Positions 1 to 11,800 of a stretch of 64,000 nucleotides of DNA are shown piece by piece (the stretch's first letter is position 1; every line of letters begins with the position of its first letter). The stretch is from Oscheius tipulae. Taxonomy: Eukaryota > Nematoda > Chromadorea > Rhabditida > Rhabditidae. The notes under the pieces are model-generated. The model worked only from the letters and a program-made list of their open reading frames with translations. It ran no database searches and was not told the DNA's origin. A program made the position numbers and the translations under genes. The stretch covers positions 1,240,001 to 1,304,000 of the forward strand of contig JASJZH010000006.1 of assembly GCA_037178975.1 (NCBI GenBank), given 5' to 3'.

Positions 1-2757
1 TGAATAATTGGCGGTGCTTGAGACGAAGATTTTTGACTGGATATCCAGCGACTGGTAGTTCCACCTACAGAAACAATTGTGGCCGGAGTTAATCCGAACA
101 TTTTGACGAATTTTGATCTCAGATCCTTGTTTAAAATTAGCTGACTGATGCTGTGAACACAGCCAGCCGCCAAAAGTCCAACAATGTAAAAGGGTCCAAT
201 GATGCGGAAAACGGACGTGCCGGTCATCTCGAAAACACCGGCAAACATGCTAGGGATTGTGATAAACACAAACGAGGAGAAAAGACTGATCATGGCTGAG
301 CGGTTCGCCTAAAATGAAGTTGCTGTAAGTTTGTGTATAGGCTTACCTTGCTGAACCGTTTCTGATCTCTGTCATTTGTGTTAAGAACAGATGTTTCTGC
401 AAGAACCTTGAGCTTGATCATCATTATGACAATCAGCAACATTACAACGAATCCCATTATCTGAAAAACATAATTCTAACAGCAGTTTCTATATAAACTT
501 ACAGCATTGCTGGTGCCCCAGTAGTATCTGAATCCTTCACCAATCGTGCACCCTATAGCTGTACAGTTTGGTTTCTCAGAAAAGTCGGTGAGAAGAAACT
601 CGAGACCAACATCCATGCTCCCCAGCAAGATTCCAATGATGGACACAACGATGGCCCATTTTTTGTGATTTTTCTTTCTGTAGATAGCCGGGACAAAAAG
701 AGCCTAAGTTTGTTAGTAGATAGTTTTCCAGTCGGACTTACCAGAAGGCGATCGATGGCCACAGCTGAAATAATCACGAGGTTGAACTTCAATTGGAACG
801 GTAGAGGTGTACTGGAGACGATAACGTATCTCGGATTGAGCGTTATAGACGAAGAATTCCATTTGGCTGTGAGGTAGACGGTATATGGCAGAGCTGAAAA
901 AACTTACAATTCTATAGTTCTTTCTAAAACCTACTCAAAGCGGCATGAAGGAGGTCGGAGAATATTAAAATGTGAATAAGAAGAAGAGCTTGGTTTTTCA
1001 TTAGACCGGCTTTCCTGAAAATGTATTGGGTTGGTAAATAAGTCTTTTCGCTTTTTCAAACGCAAAAATTTATTGACTTCCAAATAACTTTTTCATTCGC
1101 TGTAATCACCATTATGATGCACCACGTCTGCCCATTTCACGGGTAGCTTACGGATGCCACGCTCGTAGAACACCTTGGGTTTCGACGCAAAGAAGTTTGT
1201 CAACCAGGTTTTGAGTGCGCCGTCGGAATCGAACTGTTGTCCTCCAATCTCGTTGTTGAGGGTCCGGAACAGATAATAGTCGGAAGGGGCAAGGTCCGGG
1301 CTGTATGGAGGATGGGGTAAAATCTCCCAACCCAGGTCGTGGATCTTGGAGCGAGTGAGTTTTGCAACATGGGGGCGCGCGTTGTCCATCTGCAGGATGA
1401 CCTTCGACTTCAGCGGTCGTTTCTGACGAAGAGTAACGGCAACCTTCTCAAGTTGCTGGCTGTATATGGCAGCCGTAAGGGTAGTTTCAGCATCCAGCAG
1501 TTCCCAGTGCACCACTCCTTCGATATCCCAGAAAACACAGAGCATAACCTTCTTTTGATGAGTGTCGGGGTTCACATCAGGATCTGGTGTCTACCCTGGA
1601 CCCACCAATTTACACTTCTTTCGGAAGTTTACATACATTACCCACTTCTCATTCCCCGTCAGCAGGCGTGGTAAAAAGGATTTCCTCTCATACCTTGACA
1701 GGAGAGAATAGGCGACGGACATGCGCTGCCACTTCTGGGTGTCACTGAGGTCATGCGACAACCAAGTGCCCAGTTTCTTCATAAATCTCAATTGCTTCAA
1801 ATGATGTTCCACTGCAGCATGACTGACAGACAGTGCCTCTGCTAGTTCACGGGTAGTCTGCCGATTGTTCTCGTTCACGAGCTGCAGCAGCTTCGATTCA
1901 TCAAAAGTTGACCTTGGTTCATCTTCTACACTTTTGTCCCCAGACCGAAAGCGATAGAGCCACAACTGACATACCCTCGTAGACGTCGTTCCTTGGCCAT
2001 AAACATCGTTGATATCAGCCGCCGTTTGGGCTTGGTTCGTGCCTTTGAGGAACTCATGTCGCAGATCGTAGGATGGCAGGTCATCAAAAGTCCGGATCAA
2101 AACGAACAGAGAGTAGAGAATAAGAAGAAAGGAAGTGATGTTTTGCATGGTGGTGGTAGAGGACTGAGTGAGCAACACGAAGTGCTATAACCAATAGCTC
2201 GGCCGTTGTCGTAAATAAGGAGAAGAACATGTTTACAAAAAGCGAAAAGACTTATTTACCAACCCAATATTTTGTTTATTATTTACCACTTTTTGTGAAG
2301 CCTCACTTTACTTTAATCCGTTCTAGTTGCTCGTTTCTGTTTGCCTGAAGCACTTATTTGATCATGTACTTTTCCCTATTCATTGGTCGAAACAAGTTTG
2401 GGTGGACGGCAAAATTGGAAGAAACTCTGGAGGCGGAGGGGGAAATTGGGCAAAAGCATACCGCGGCGCCCAAAAAAATGCCTTGTAAACAATCGGGTAA
2501 CGTCGTTTCTTGTTATATCGTGCATGGAGAATCTATTACTGCCTGTTTCCTACTCATGGGTATGGGACTGATCCAAAAATAGCGACCTTACTTGGGGCTT
2601 TGTCACTTTTTGAAAAAACAAACTGCATTTTCTAGATAGACTTATTGTAACACACAACTCACTTGGATAAGTACAGAAGAATGGAAGATGTTACAATGCA
2701 GATAGCTTGAAGACTGTTGACAACAATATCGGTAGCCAGTAGTTGCTCCATGGCCAT
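1..2757 (-). CDS. Srbc-like 7TM chemoreceptor gene A (runs off left edge)
   Basis: A seven-transmembrane receptor of the nematode chemoreceptor superfamily, expected in sensory-neuron membranes. I joined exons 2757-2663, 1014-935, 893-742, 703-503, 460-347 and 308-1; all phases agree. Exon 1 encodes an N-terminus beginning MAMEQLL and the first membrane helix. Later parts show an AIDRLL motif after TM3, a P-x-C-T-A-I-G-C extracellular pair of cysteines, FRYYWGTSN near TM5, SKANRSA before TM6, and GPFYIVGLL then LILNKDLR at TM7. These fit the Srbc class best, but the subclass is tentative. The last few C-terminal residues and the stop lie beyond position 1. Intron 1 (1015-2662) is inflated by a mariner element. 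It is the paralogue of the gene at 5019-6275, with identical exon lengths of 80, 152, 201 and 114 nt for exons 2-5. No frame damage is seen, so it looks functional. I see the exons directly; the ligand is unknown. Confidence 0.82.
1026..1056 (+). repeat. left mariner terminal inverted repeat (31 bp)
   Basis: It begins TTGGGTTGG next to a TA dinucleotide and matches the right end base for base over 31 bp when reversed and complemented. Confidence 0.95.
1093..2178 (-). pseudogene. mariner transposase, D34D type, inactivated
   Basis: A mariner transposase reading frame of 362 codons from the ATG at 2178 to the stop at 1093, near the usual length of about 345. Visible family marks are the N-terminal helix-turn-helix region (TTRELAEALSVSHAAVEHHL), a WLSHDLS version of the WVPHEL linker, MDNARPH, and YSPDLAPSDYYLF with 34 residues between the second and third catalytic aspartates. 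Three defects are seen. The first catalytic Asp is Asn (GNEKW, near 1655). An in-frame TAG interrupts the protein at 1591-1593, where relatives have Gln. A few residues seem to be missing after EDEPRS, compared with the family's usual SGRPS. The enzyme should be inactive. Frame is otherwise kept throughout, so decay is mild. Confidence 0.93.
2237..2267 (-). repeat. right mariner terminal inverted repeat (31 bp)
   Basis: An exact reverse complement of 1026-1056, followed by TA at 2268-2269. Transposases of this family bind such terminal repeats. Confidence 0.95.
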
Positions 2758-5018
2758 ATCTTCAAACAATATAGTGTTACGATACAACGTTAGCCTTACT
2801 ATTAATAAAGTTAGTCATTGAAAAAGTCATGCAACCTAACTTTTACGGGTTAGGAATAAGACTGACCGAAAGTATGGCTCTGTACACCCGCCCCTCCTAC
2901 CGTAGGCCATCCAAAGACCACTAGGGATTATGTAAGTCTGTCAACAACAGCAAGTGTTTGAGTGATTTGGTGCGTGGAAAAATAAATGCGCGCTACCGGG
3001 ATTTCCCAAGAATACACAGGTTAGACGTACTGGAAGTAATTACTACAAAGGAAATGTTATACAAAGGAAATTTGAGTGGACAATTCTAATGCGTGTGAAC
3101 GAGGAAAACACTAGCGGCATTGAAACGTCGGCTGGGAAAGTGTGTTTTAGAGTATTACAAAGCATGTTTTGACCTTTAAAAAGCATAAAATTCTACTGTC
3201 TCATCCTATATTGAAATCTCATTCAAAAAGTCCTACCCTCTGTAAAAAAACATAATAATAAACAACCGAATCAAAAAGAAACGACAAAATGGGTGGTCCA
3301 AAATTTTAAACATTTTGAGCCGGTCTGGCAGTAAAATCTTACAGAAACGGTGCTTGATCATAGCTAGTTTGATGCGAATTCGTCCTTGATTCGTAATAGA
3401 AATCTCAAAACAAGTATTGAAATACACGTCTGAAAGTTGTCACAGTACTTTCTGCAAGACTGTTCAAGCGAAAGTACTTAGGTAAGAGTCTATATTTCTC
3501 GCCAATCATTTCCGGACCGGATTTCCCTGAAAAGAATTAGATCTGTACAGATAACGAACCTTCGTCATCTACACTGAACATTTTGAGAAGGAAAGGACTG
3601 GTGGAGGAAAAACGGTGCCCTGTAAGCCACGACAACACAAGCTTAATTTCCGCTAGAAAATGAGGAACCACTGTGTTGTATGAGTAACTTCTCATAATCT
3701 TCGAACGATCACAGTGAGACAGGAAAGTGAAAATTTGTGAGCATCATTTTGTCTGTCTGGAGACTTGGGATTTTATTGGTCAGTCTCGCATAAAAACTTA
3801 AAGTAACTCGACCGTGTCAGAACGCGTCGCCTTTATGTGTTCGCAAACATTTTCATGAATCATTTTCAGGTCTAGAAGAGACTAAAATCAAATTTCACAG
3901 AGAGGCGACGCTCTTATGATCACTGGCTTAATCGTTGGTTTTCTACGGGAAGCGAGTACAGCGAGTGCAAAAGAACAAGTCTCGGAGAATCTGAAAATTG
4001 CTAAGTGCCGATAGTAATAAACAATAATTTGCGCTGAAAGTTAGAAAGAGTGCACTGAGTTTTTGGCACGTATAGTTCGAATGGTTACAAATTTTGTTAT
4101 GCGATTTGGGAAAGTGCCCCAGCACCGTTCAAAAAGGTAGCAAGGGCGATGTAGGCCTCTTCAAAAATGATATTTCTTCTCCTGTTAGGTTTACTAATGG
4201 TAGTTTAAAAAGATAAGGAGAAAAGTAGATACTTCTTAAAATTGAGCAACTGTTGAATGGTCATGATAATGGGGCCCTTCGGGAAGCATCAACCAGCCGA
4301 TAATTTAACAACAAGACAGACTTTAGTCCTACTTTGCTTTTCAAACACTGCTCAAGGAAAAAATTGTTTTGGTAGAAGTGAAAGGTTGCTTGAATACAAT
4401 AATGTGTATGACTCCAAAACAGAGCAAGGTGCTCTTTGGGTGCGTTAAGACAAGGCTGAAGATTAAAACTGTAGAAGGAATGTTACCCGTATAACCACGT
4501 TTTACAGAACCATCTTAGCTACCTTACTTCATCACAGACGCAATCTCGTACTAATTAGTCTACAAGGAGTTTCTGAAAAAAAAACTTGCTTCGAGCATAC
4601 ATGCGGTCGTGTATCTAAAATAGAATGTCTAAGCTGAAGTATGATAATCTACGAGAGAATCCGACAGAGAAAGTTCCTCTTTTTGATTAAACAAAAACAA
4701 TGGAATCTCCTTCGTAATGCATGTTTTGCTATCCCTCTTTTAGAGACGTTGTACACTTTTTGTTCATTGATAATTTTGAATGTTTGAAGGCGAAAAGGCG
4801 TTGATTTCTGCGTGCTTACATAAAACTTCCAATGTCGTGTACAGGTCTATGGACGAAGACAGTTTTTGAAGAGGTAATCCATTAACGCGTAACCTGTATT
4901 ACCAGAACATGGCAGATGTTCTAACAAGAGTTTTAAGAAGTTACCATCTCGTCTAAATGTTTATAACTGGTGCTCCACCCAGAAAAGAAAGCGTGGGAAA
5001 ATGTGCTTTATAAAAAGC
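2758..5018. other. intergenic, upstream of chemoreceptor A
   Basis: AT-rich sequence between the start of chemoreceptor A and the end of chemoreceptor B. Open frames here (for example 3233-3427 minus and 4257-4448 plus) lack splice context and recognisable motifs. It presumably contains the promoter of gene A. I see no RNA gene. Confidence 0.6.
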
Positions 5019-6275
5019 CTATGATTTTTGAGAAGACCACTTGCTGTCCCAGCGACTTGCTGCTTCCACAGTTGTGATTGTGGTGGTCGTTTTCAATCCG
5101 ATATAATAACGAAGTTTTGTGGAGAGTTCCCGGTTCATTACGAGCTGACTTATACTGTGGACACATCCTGAAATATGACTTTATCATTGCTCACTCGATG
5201 TATCTACCTGCTGACAGCAGTCCTACTAAGTAAAAAGGTCCTAGTGTCCGGAAAATCGAGTTTCCTGTCATCTCATAAACACCGGCAAAGACACTGGGAA
5301 TGGTGATGCATATAAGGGAAGAGAGGAGAGTACAGACAGCTGAGCGGTTTGCCTAAAATATCAAGGTTAACTTAGAGTTATTGTCAAAACCTTTTCAAAC
5401 TTCCTCTTTTCCCTCCCAGTCTGCGTCGCAAACTGATTTGCTGCCAGATGTTTCAGCTTATAAATCATCACCAAAATCAGGAACATTACAAACATTCCCA
5501 TTATCTGGAAAAGATAATCAGTTCTAGGGCTCACAAAGACCAACCGCATTACTCGTTCCCCAGTAGTATCGGAAATGATCTCCGACATAACATCCAATGG
5601 CTGCACAATTAATTACTGGTACCCAGGCTGACATTTTAAACTCGAGGACGACGTCGAACGCTCCAAAAAGATGAGCTGCTGTCACGGCAATGAATGCATA
5701 GATCTTGTGATTCTTTCTACGATACATGGCTGGAGAAAACAAGGCCTTAAAGCAAATATAACTGTATTTAATACAGGGGAAACGTACCAGCAATCTATCC
5801 ATTGCAATTGCTATGATTATCACTAGATTGACTTTCAGCTGAAATGCCAGTTGTAAACTGGAAACCATTATATAGTGTGGACTGAGAAGAATATAGACTG
5901 GATCCCAGTTTGCGGTCAAGTAGACAATGTACGGAATAGCTGAAGAAATTTTTTTTGCTAATAAAGTTTGTGACTTACTGCCAACAGCTGTAAGAAGATC
6001 GGTTACCACTAGAGCATGTATCAGAAGGAGGTGATCGTTCCGAATCATTCTGGTTTTTCTGAAAAGGATAGTATTTAAAAATGAATTCGTGGACTCAGAT
6101 AAAAAAACTTTTAGAATGATCAAAATTCTGTTTCCCTTTTAATCCCTGAAACTCAACCAATGAAACAGTCGCTACTCTGGAGTACTCACTTTGAAAGGAG
6201 CAAAAGTAGACACGAGGAAGTAGTACATGTCACTTGAAGACATAAAAGGATGATGTCCGTAATCAGGAAGCTCAT
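5019..6275 (-). CDS. Srbc-like 7TM chemoreceptor gene B
   Basis: A complete paralogue of the receptor at 1-2757. Exons are 6275-6190, 6058-5979, 5939-5788, 5745-5545, 5504-5391, 5352-5208 and 5167-5019; all phases agree and the stop TAG is at 5019. The start MSFLITDII aligns with gene A's exon 1. Visible marks are LSKKTRM after TM1, AMDRLLV after TM3, INCAAIGC, FRYYWGTSN, ANRSAV before TM6, and GPFYLVGLL then SQLVMNREL at TM7. Two donors are weak (GTTGGT at 5544 and GTTTTG at 5390), but both fall exactly where gene A's donors fall. The G|CVHS codon is split by a small intron (5168-5207) that gene A lacks. It sits head to tail with A, so a tandem duplication is inferred. Subclass Srbc is tentative; being a 7TM chemoreceptor is well supported. 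Confidence 0.83.
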
Positions 6276-8841
6276 TTGGGACATCGGTTAGACACTGAAA
6301 TAGAATTCATATTGTCAATGATAAAACAAGTCGGTACGGAACGTTTGGACTTCCCAGGAACATTCTTAGAAAATGAGACAAAGCAGTTGACAGCGATTTG
6401 ATTTATCTTTCGGAGGTAATGTAGTAAGTTCGCCAAGGTAGACAATCAGAGAGCTCCGCAAGTTGTGAAAGTCACGGTAGTACAGTTCTTTTTGTTTCGC
6501 TACTTCCCGATCTTTCTTGCTTTCGACGTGTAATGCATTGCAAAAGCATTCTTTTATACAACTTTTTGAATCGTCTGATATGATCAAAGGATTGTGTGTG
6601 GATAACTTTGTTCCTTGTTAAAAACTGAGTTTGAAGACTGAAGTAGAAGCAAACAAGACTCTTGCAGAAAGAAAGGGTGATATGAGCAGAAGGACAACAA
6701 GTAAATTTTTCACAACAAGCAACTATCGAGAAGCTTTAGTCCAGTATCACCTAGAAAATTCCAGTAGCATTTTTCACGCGTTCCGCGATCTTTGAAACCG
6801 TTCTCGTATAACAAAAACAAGGAGCTTGCTTTCCCAGGTTCGATTAGACACTTGACTAGGTCCGAACACTTCGTTGCGTAACTTCCGTGAATTGAAAACA
6901 AAACGCTTTGGTGCCGTACTGGTACAGAAGCTCAAAAAATCACAAGTATAGTAAACATTTGGTAGGTAGAGAAGCAACTCAAGCGTTGAAAAGTAGCACA
7001 CACGGTAACTTGATATAATTTGTTAGACGGGGGAAAAATCGCAACAATTTCCTCGTGGAAGTGTGCCAAAGGTTCATTAGACATCTCTTTTTTGTCGGTC
7101 TAGCATGTTTAGTCAGAGGAAGTGTAGTTGAGCCAAACGAGGAAATTTCTGTGGAGTTGGAGGTACTGAAAGATTGAAAAGAGAAAAGTCTCTCACTTAC
7201 ATCTCGTAGCAATGTTCTCGGCGAGTGATTAGCTAGCAAAGTAAGTTTCCTGGAATGGTACTCTGTTTCAAAGTACGACCAAAAGTGTAAGTTAAAGTAC
7301 TAAGCTATTAATCCCAAAGAAGATAGCGGCCATAATGCGTATTTCCAAAACGTTACAAGTTAAACTATACCGGTATCAGGTATATCTTGTATGTTAAATA
7401 AGAACTGAATTTCGATCCCTTGAATTTGATAGTAACGATAATTTCGGGACTCACAAGAAATGATGTCTCTGTTTAGGTAAAATTAGGTAAAATTATTTCG
7501 AAGATCTGTAACCTAATTTGATGCAGGCGCTCTCATAAATTACTTGGTTTTTGAAATACTATCGCGCAAATGGTTGGCACAAGTTCAGATACGCGAGTAT
7601 AACCGGAAAAACAAGAAACTTATCCTCCCCCAGCCTAAAATCTTAGAAACTAATCAATTCATAAGGTTCTATGAAACATGAGGTATATCATCCGAGAGAA
7701 TTTCGTTACGTATTATGTGTTCTGTGTTCTCCACAGTAAAACATTGAAGTTAATCAGCTGAAGACTTTCCAGAATGGAAGCCTAATAGACAAAATGAGTC
7801 ATTTTTTTGTTGCAACATTGTCGCCCTGCCTAAGTTTTGATGTGATTAACTATTTGACAATTACTAACTGCCATAGTAGTAGGGTTCCGTCGTCTCTACA
7901 AGTCGTTTCCGTCGTTCGCAGTCTAGTTCAATCCGAGTTTAGTTCGTGGTCCGCACTGCTGATCATACGCAACGTTTAAACCGTAATTTACTGCCGCCGG
8001 ATCTCATTGTACTTAAGTTGTATAAGGTTCATAGGATATATTCACAGTTCTGCTGGTAGCAGCGATTACCATATATCTTCGAGGCAAAGAACAGAGACCA
8101 ATGCTGTTTTGATGCTTACGAGCTGGCTGTTAAAAAAGAGAGCTCATTGTATCTGAAAGATGACAAGACCAACATGTCTTTCACCGAATCGACGATGCCC
8201 GACTTAGTTCATCTTGGAAGACCTGGTTCTTCTGCTCGGAATACAGGCTGTCTGGTCTACGTCGTGATTGTGACTTTAGCTTCAGATTGATAAGTGATTC
8301 AGAAGTTCGTATTCTTCCATCTCAAGCCTTGTTTTTTTTCGCTCATCCTGGATTTTCGCTCGGTCGCTTACCCCTACCATTATCTCTACAAGGGTGGAAG
8401 TGTTAAATAACCGGCTTCATCATCTCTTTACTTTATCCAAACGCCTGACTACAACTAAAATGCGTAGCTTTCAAGGAGTGAAGGAAGTTTTCCACAGCTG
8501 TACCAGGATTCTGCCAATTTAAATAATTGAGCAATTTCTATCTGACCAATTTGGCGGAAGACTGAGGTCAAAGGTAATTAGTGATCCAGCTAGTCCAGCT
8601 TCTTTCAAAAGTGTTTATTTCAATGTTTTCCATCCGAACACTGTTCATCTCACAATACATCTCAGGATAACCTGAACCAATGAAATTCGGATGAAAAACA
8701 GCCCCCTGATTAGAATGGACGTTGCTTGACCATTTACGAGTTGAGTACCGATTCCCACTCCGAGCTTCCCTCCTCTGCAATTACTTCCTCTGATCCATTA
8801 CTGATCCGTTTTCAGAAAAAGGAGGAGAAGAGAAAGACGAT
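6276..8841. other. intergenic between chemoreceptor B and neuropeptide receptor
   Basis: No recognisable gene. Minus-strand open frames at 6366-6587, 6774-7001 and 6979-7239 have no known motif or clear splice partners. A 38-codon plus-strand frame at 8174-8290 has fairly coding-like composition and could be a leader exon, but I cannot link it. The segment 8816-8841 is the non-coding start of the neuropeptide receptor's first exon, preceded by a good TTTTCAG acceptor. Confidence 0.5.
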
Positions 8842-11800
8842 ATGGATTTTATCGAAATCAACGAGACCTTGGTGAGTTTTGGTTGCCAAAAAAAGATGCG
8901 TTTCACGACGAAAAATAATTTGTTAAAAAAATAAAAAAGTCTGAAAGACTGAATTCGATCGAACAATGGTGCTGCAGTAACCCTAGAAAGTTTATCGTTA
9001 TTCAAATTGTTTTTGATTTGAGAACATTCTTTGAACGCATCTGCCTTAACAACTGGAAACATTACCGACCTGCCAGCCAAAATTCGAAGGTCAGTGTTCA
9101 AGTTTGACTTACCATCAACTCGAACTGGTTTAAGTTTCTAATTGAATTAAAGTTCAAACGTGCACCAAAAAATCAGTAATTTCCACAGGAACTCACAACA
9201 TTTCCTTGTCAAAACTCTCATGTACTCTCCCAAACATAATTTGTCTAGGAACATTTCCCAAGTACTCTCATAACTTGTAGACATCTATTCCAGATAAAAA
9301 AATTTAATTTACGCTCATGTATAATATTAAAAGCTGGGCGGAAAAGCGGATTTTCAGGCTGTGATGGATTAGTGCCTTTTGTTAAACACATGAGCTATTT
9401 TTTAAACTGACATATGCTCTCTTGGCCTGACAAAAACCGGAAATTGGAACTCTGTTCAGAACTTTTTTCTTTTTCTGTTTTTGTTCTTCTATTTACTTTC
9501 CCTTAGCTATAAGAAACATGTTTATTTTCAGGACAAAGTATCCTTTTGATCGAAATCTGAGTCGTATTTGTCTTACTTCTTTTGCAGAGCTTTGACAATT
9601 ACACTTTGAGGATTATACTTTAAGTTTAGAAACGAAGTGCTCGATCAAAGGTTGGTAAATCGCTTCTTGTTTGTAAAGTGCGATGCCCAGTAAAAGGGAG
9701 CCATTGCGAAAAGATGGAAGTACGAACGATTTTGAAGCTAAGATCCGATACAAAATAGTGTATGTAATGGCAAAACAATATATAGCTCGTAAGTCTTTTG
9801 CATTATCTTTACGCTGTTAACGGATCAATGTTTTCCCAGTTGAACATAGTTCTTAGCGTTTCGTCATGGAATAGAATGTTCCAGAATATAAGTTCAGTCC
9901 ACTTAGGGTTGCTGTACGTTTTTGTCGCGCGTGATCACTGCCTCGCTTATATGGAGTCTCTCTTGAACTGTTTTCTCTTTTTTTTTATCTGTGCCACATA
10001 TCTTTGCGTATCATCTGCGCTCTCTATGCTCAATCATTAAAAGCATCTTGCTAATAAACTTAGTTTTCAAAAGGTACTATTCGGAAGATATTACCTTGAC
10101 AATTCGATTAAGTAGACAACTTTCCTGATAGTTTAAGTTCTTTCCTGAAGTTGGAGAAAAATAAGAAAATTTTGTGCTAATCAATAAGTTTGAACTCTAC
10201 CAACTTCGATCAACTAGTGTCACGTCAATCAGGAAAAAACAGCCGTATCTTTTTTCTTGCGCATCAGAGTAACAACCCCTGTATCACTTTGCAAAATTGA
10301 CGCTCCCCACAATAATGATGTCAAACAAACTAGAATTACTTTACGTTTAATCTGCTAGACGAGGTCTTAAAACAAGACCTGCTTATCTTTGATATTTGCT
10401 CTTTTTTCTTCCTCATTTGGAGCTCATGTATCTCGTCTTATTTGGTAATCCCGCTCGTAGTAAGGTCAGCTAATCCCCGCGAACAAGAGCGTTAAATTTG
10501 TATTAGCTTGGATGTTATAAATTAAGCACATTTGTAACAAACCCATCTGGGTCATCAATTTTAGTTTTATACTTTGACTGCTTCTCTTTGTTGAAGAAAA
10601 CGAACTGTCGGTATCATGTGCTACCTTATTTCTGCCTAATAATCCATGCTGTTTTTTTTGACATATAGGAAAGGGTTTAGTTCGCTCTGAGTATGTGACA
10701 AACATATGCCTAGATCGATGAACTCTTAAGTTTGCTACTCTATGCTTAAAGATAACAGATTCTAACATTTGTTCATTGTTTGGGAAACCTGGAAGATAAG
10801 TCGTCTGCCGATGGCATGCTGTACCCTTAAAAATAATCTGCCCAGCAATCTCATTCAATCCTGTCAGCTTCTCCGCCTTGTAGACTGCCGAAACTGTATC
10901 CGCAATAAGAACCTTGTTGTATAGTCACAGATAAACTTTTCAGTTTGACTTAATGCTAGTCCTAGTAAGGTGAACAGCATTAAATTTTTGTAAACTGTCA
11001 TGACTCACAAACATGCCTGATCGTTTACAACTTTTAAAATACTTTCTCTTGATTATCTGCCAAACTGTAAGATCACAACAGTATAAAGGATCCATACATT
11101 AGGACGCTAAATAATCAGCACGGCAACATGCTGGTTTCTCAATAGGCTTCTGCCAATCTGTTCCATTCCCCAACATTTCACATGACCAAACGTCATTTCC
11201 TCATTTTTGTTTCTCAATTTTCTTCAAAAATAAAGATGACTAATGAGCAAGCGTAATAGGAGACCTAAAGCTTGTCCTATCAACTAACTCTGTTCGCGTC
11301 TATAACTCTCCAGTTTGATCAGCCTCTATTTTTCTGCAAAACCGAAATGGACAGATCCCATTTTGCTTGGGGCTTGATGTTGCCTGGAATCCGGGCAATA
11401 GGCGAACGTCTCGTTCCTTCGTATCCGGTCACCATAGAATAGCCTAATCGCTTTCTCGCAAATCTCTTTCTTATGTTGTATCACACAAGGTGAACCAGTA
11501 TGGTAATCTCGAGTAATGTATTTTTCAATCTCGCTTATTTCGTTTCTTATTCTGAAGACGTGGTGTGGGAGTGGGGTGGGGCGTATTTGCAAAGTTCACA
11601 AGGAAGCTCATGAGATCAGTTGCACTCTTTCTCTCAAAAGCAAACGCTTGGGGGATCACTTGTTTTTAATATTACTCTGCTAGACCATTTTTCAAGTGGT
11701 TCCCTCTATTGCTGAGATTTGGTTCCCTCTCATTTCAAGTCGCCGAGTCTTTGTTACCACACCTTCGTTCTTTCATGCAACTTCCAGACTTTATGGACAA

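Larger units (their letters stand above)
1026..2267 (-). mobile_element. mariner DNA transposon inside intron 1 of chemoreceptor A
   Basis: A 1,242-bp mariner-family element. Both ends carry a perfect 31-bp inverted repeat beginning TTGGGTTGGTAAATAAGT (1026-1056 and 2237-2267), and both ends are flanked by TA (1024-1025 and 2268-2269), the target duplication known for this family. The single transposase frame is on the minus strand, the same strand as the host gene. The ends are intact but the transposase is not, so this copy is probably non-autonomous, though it could be moved by a transposase made elsewhere. The perfect terminal repeats suggest recent insertion or constraint on the ends. 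Confidence 0.95.

Noticed and set aside
2358-2582. Two overlapping plus-strand frames next to the mariner
   Set aside because: They lie in the intron of chemoreceptor A, antisense to it, and have no motif.
4627-4650. About 17 bases shared with 38,528-38,548 (AAGCTGAAGTATGATAA)
   Set aside because: A match of this length between two sites in 64 kb is not far from chance, and the similarity does not extend.
8174-8290. 38-codon plus-strand frame with coding-like composition upstream of the neuropeptide receptor
   Set aside because: No donor or phase that links it cleanly to the exon at 8816; kept only as a possibility.
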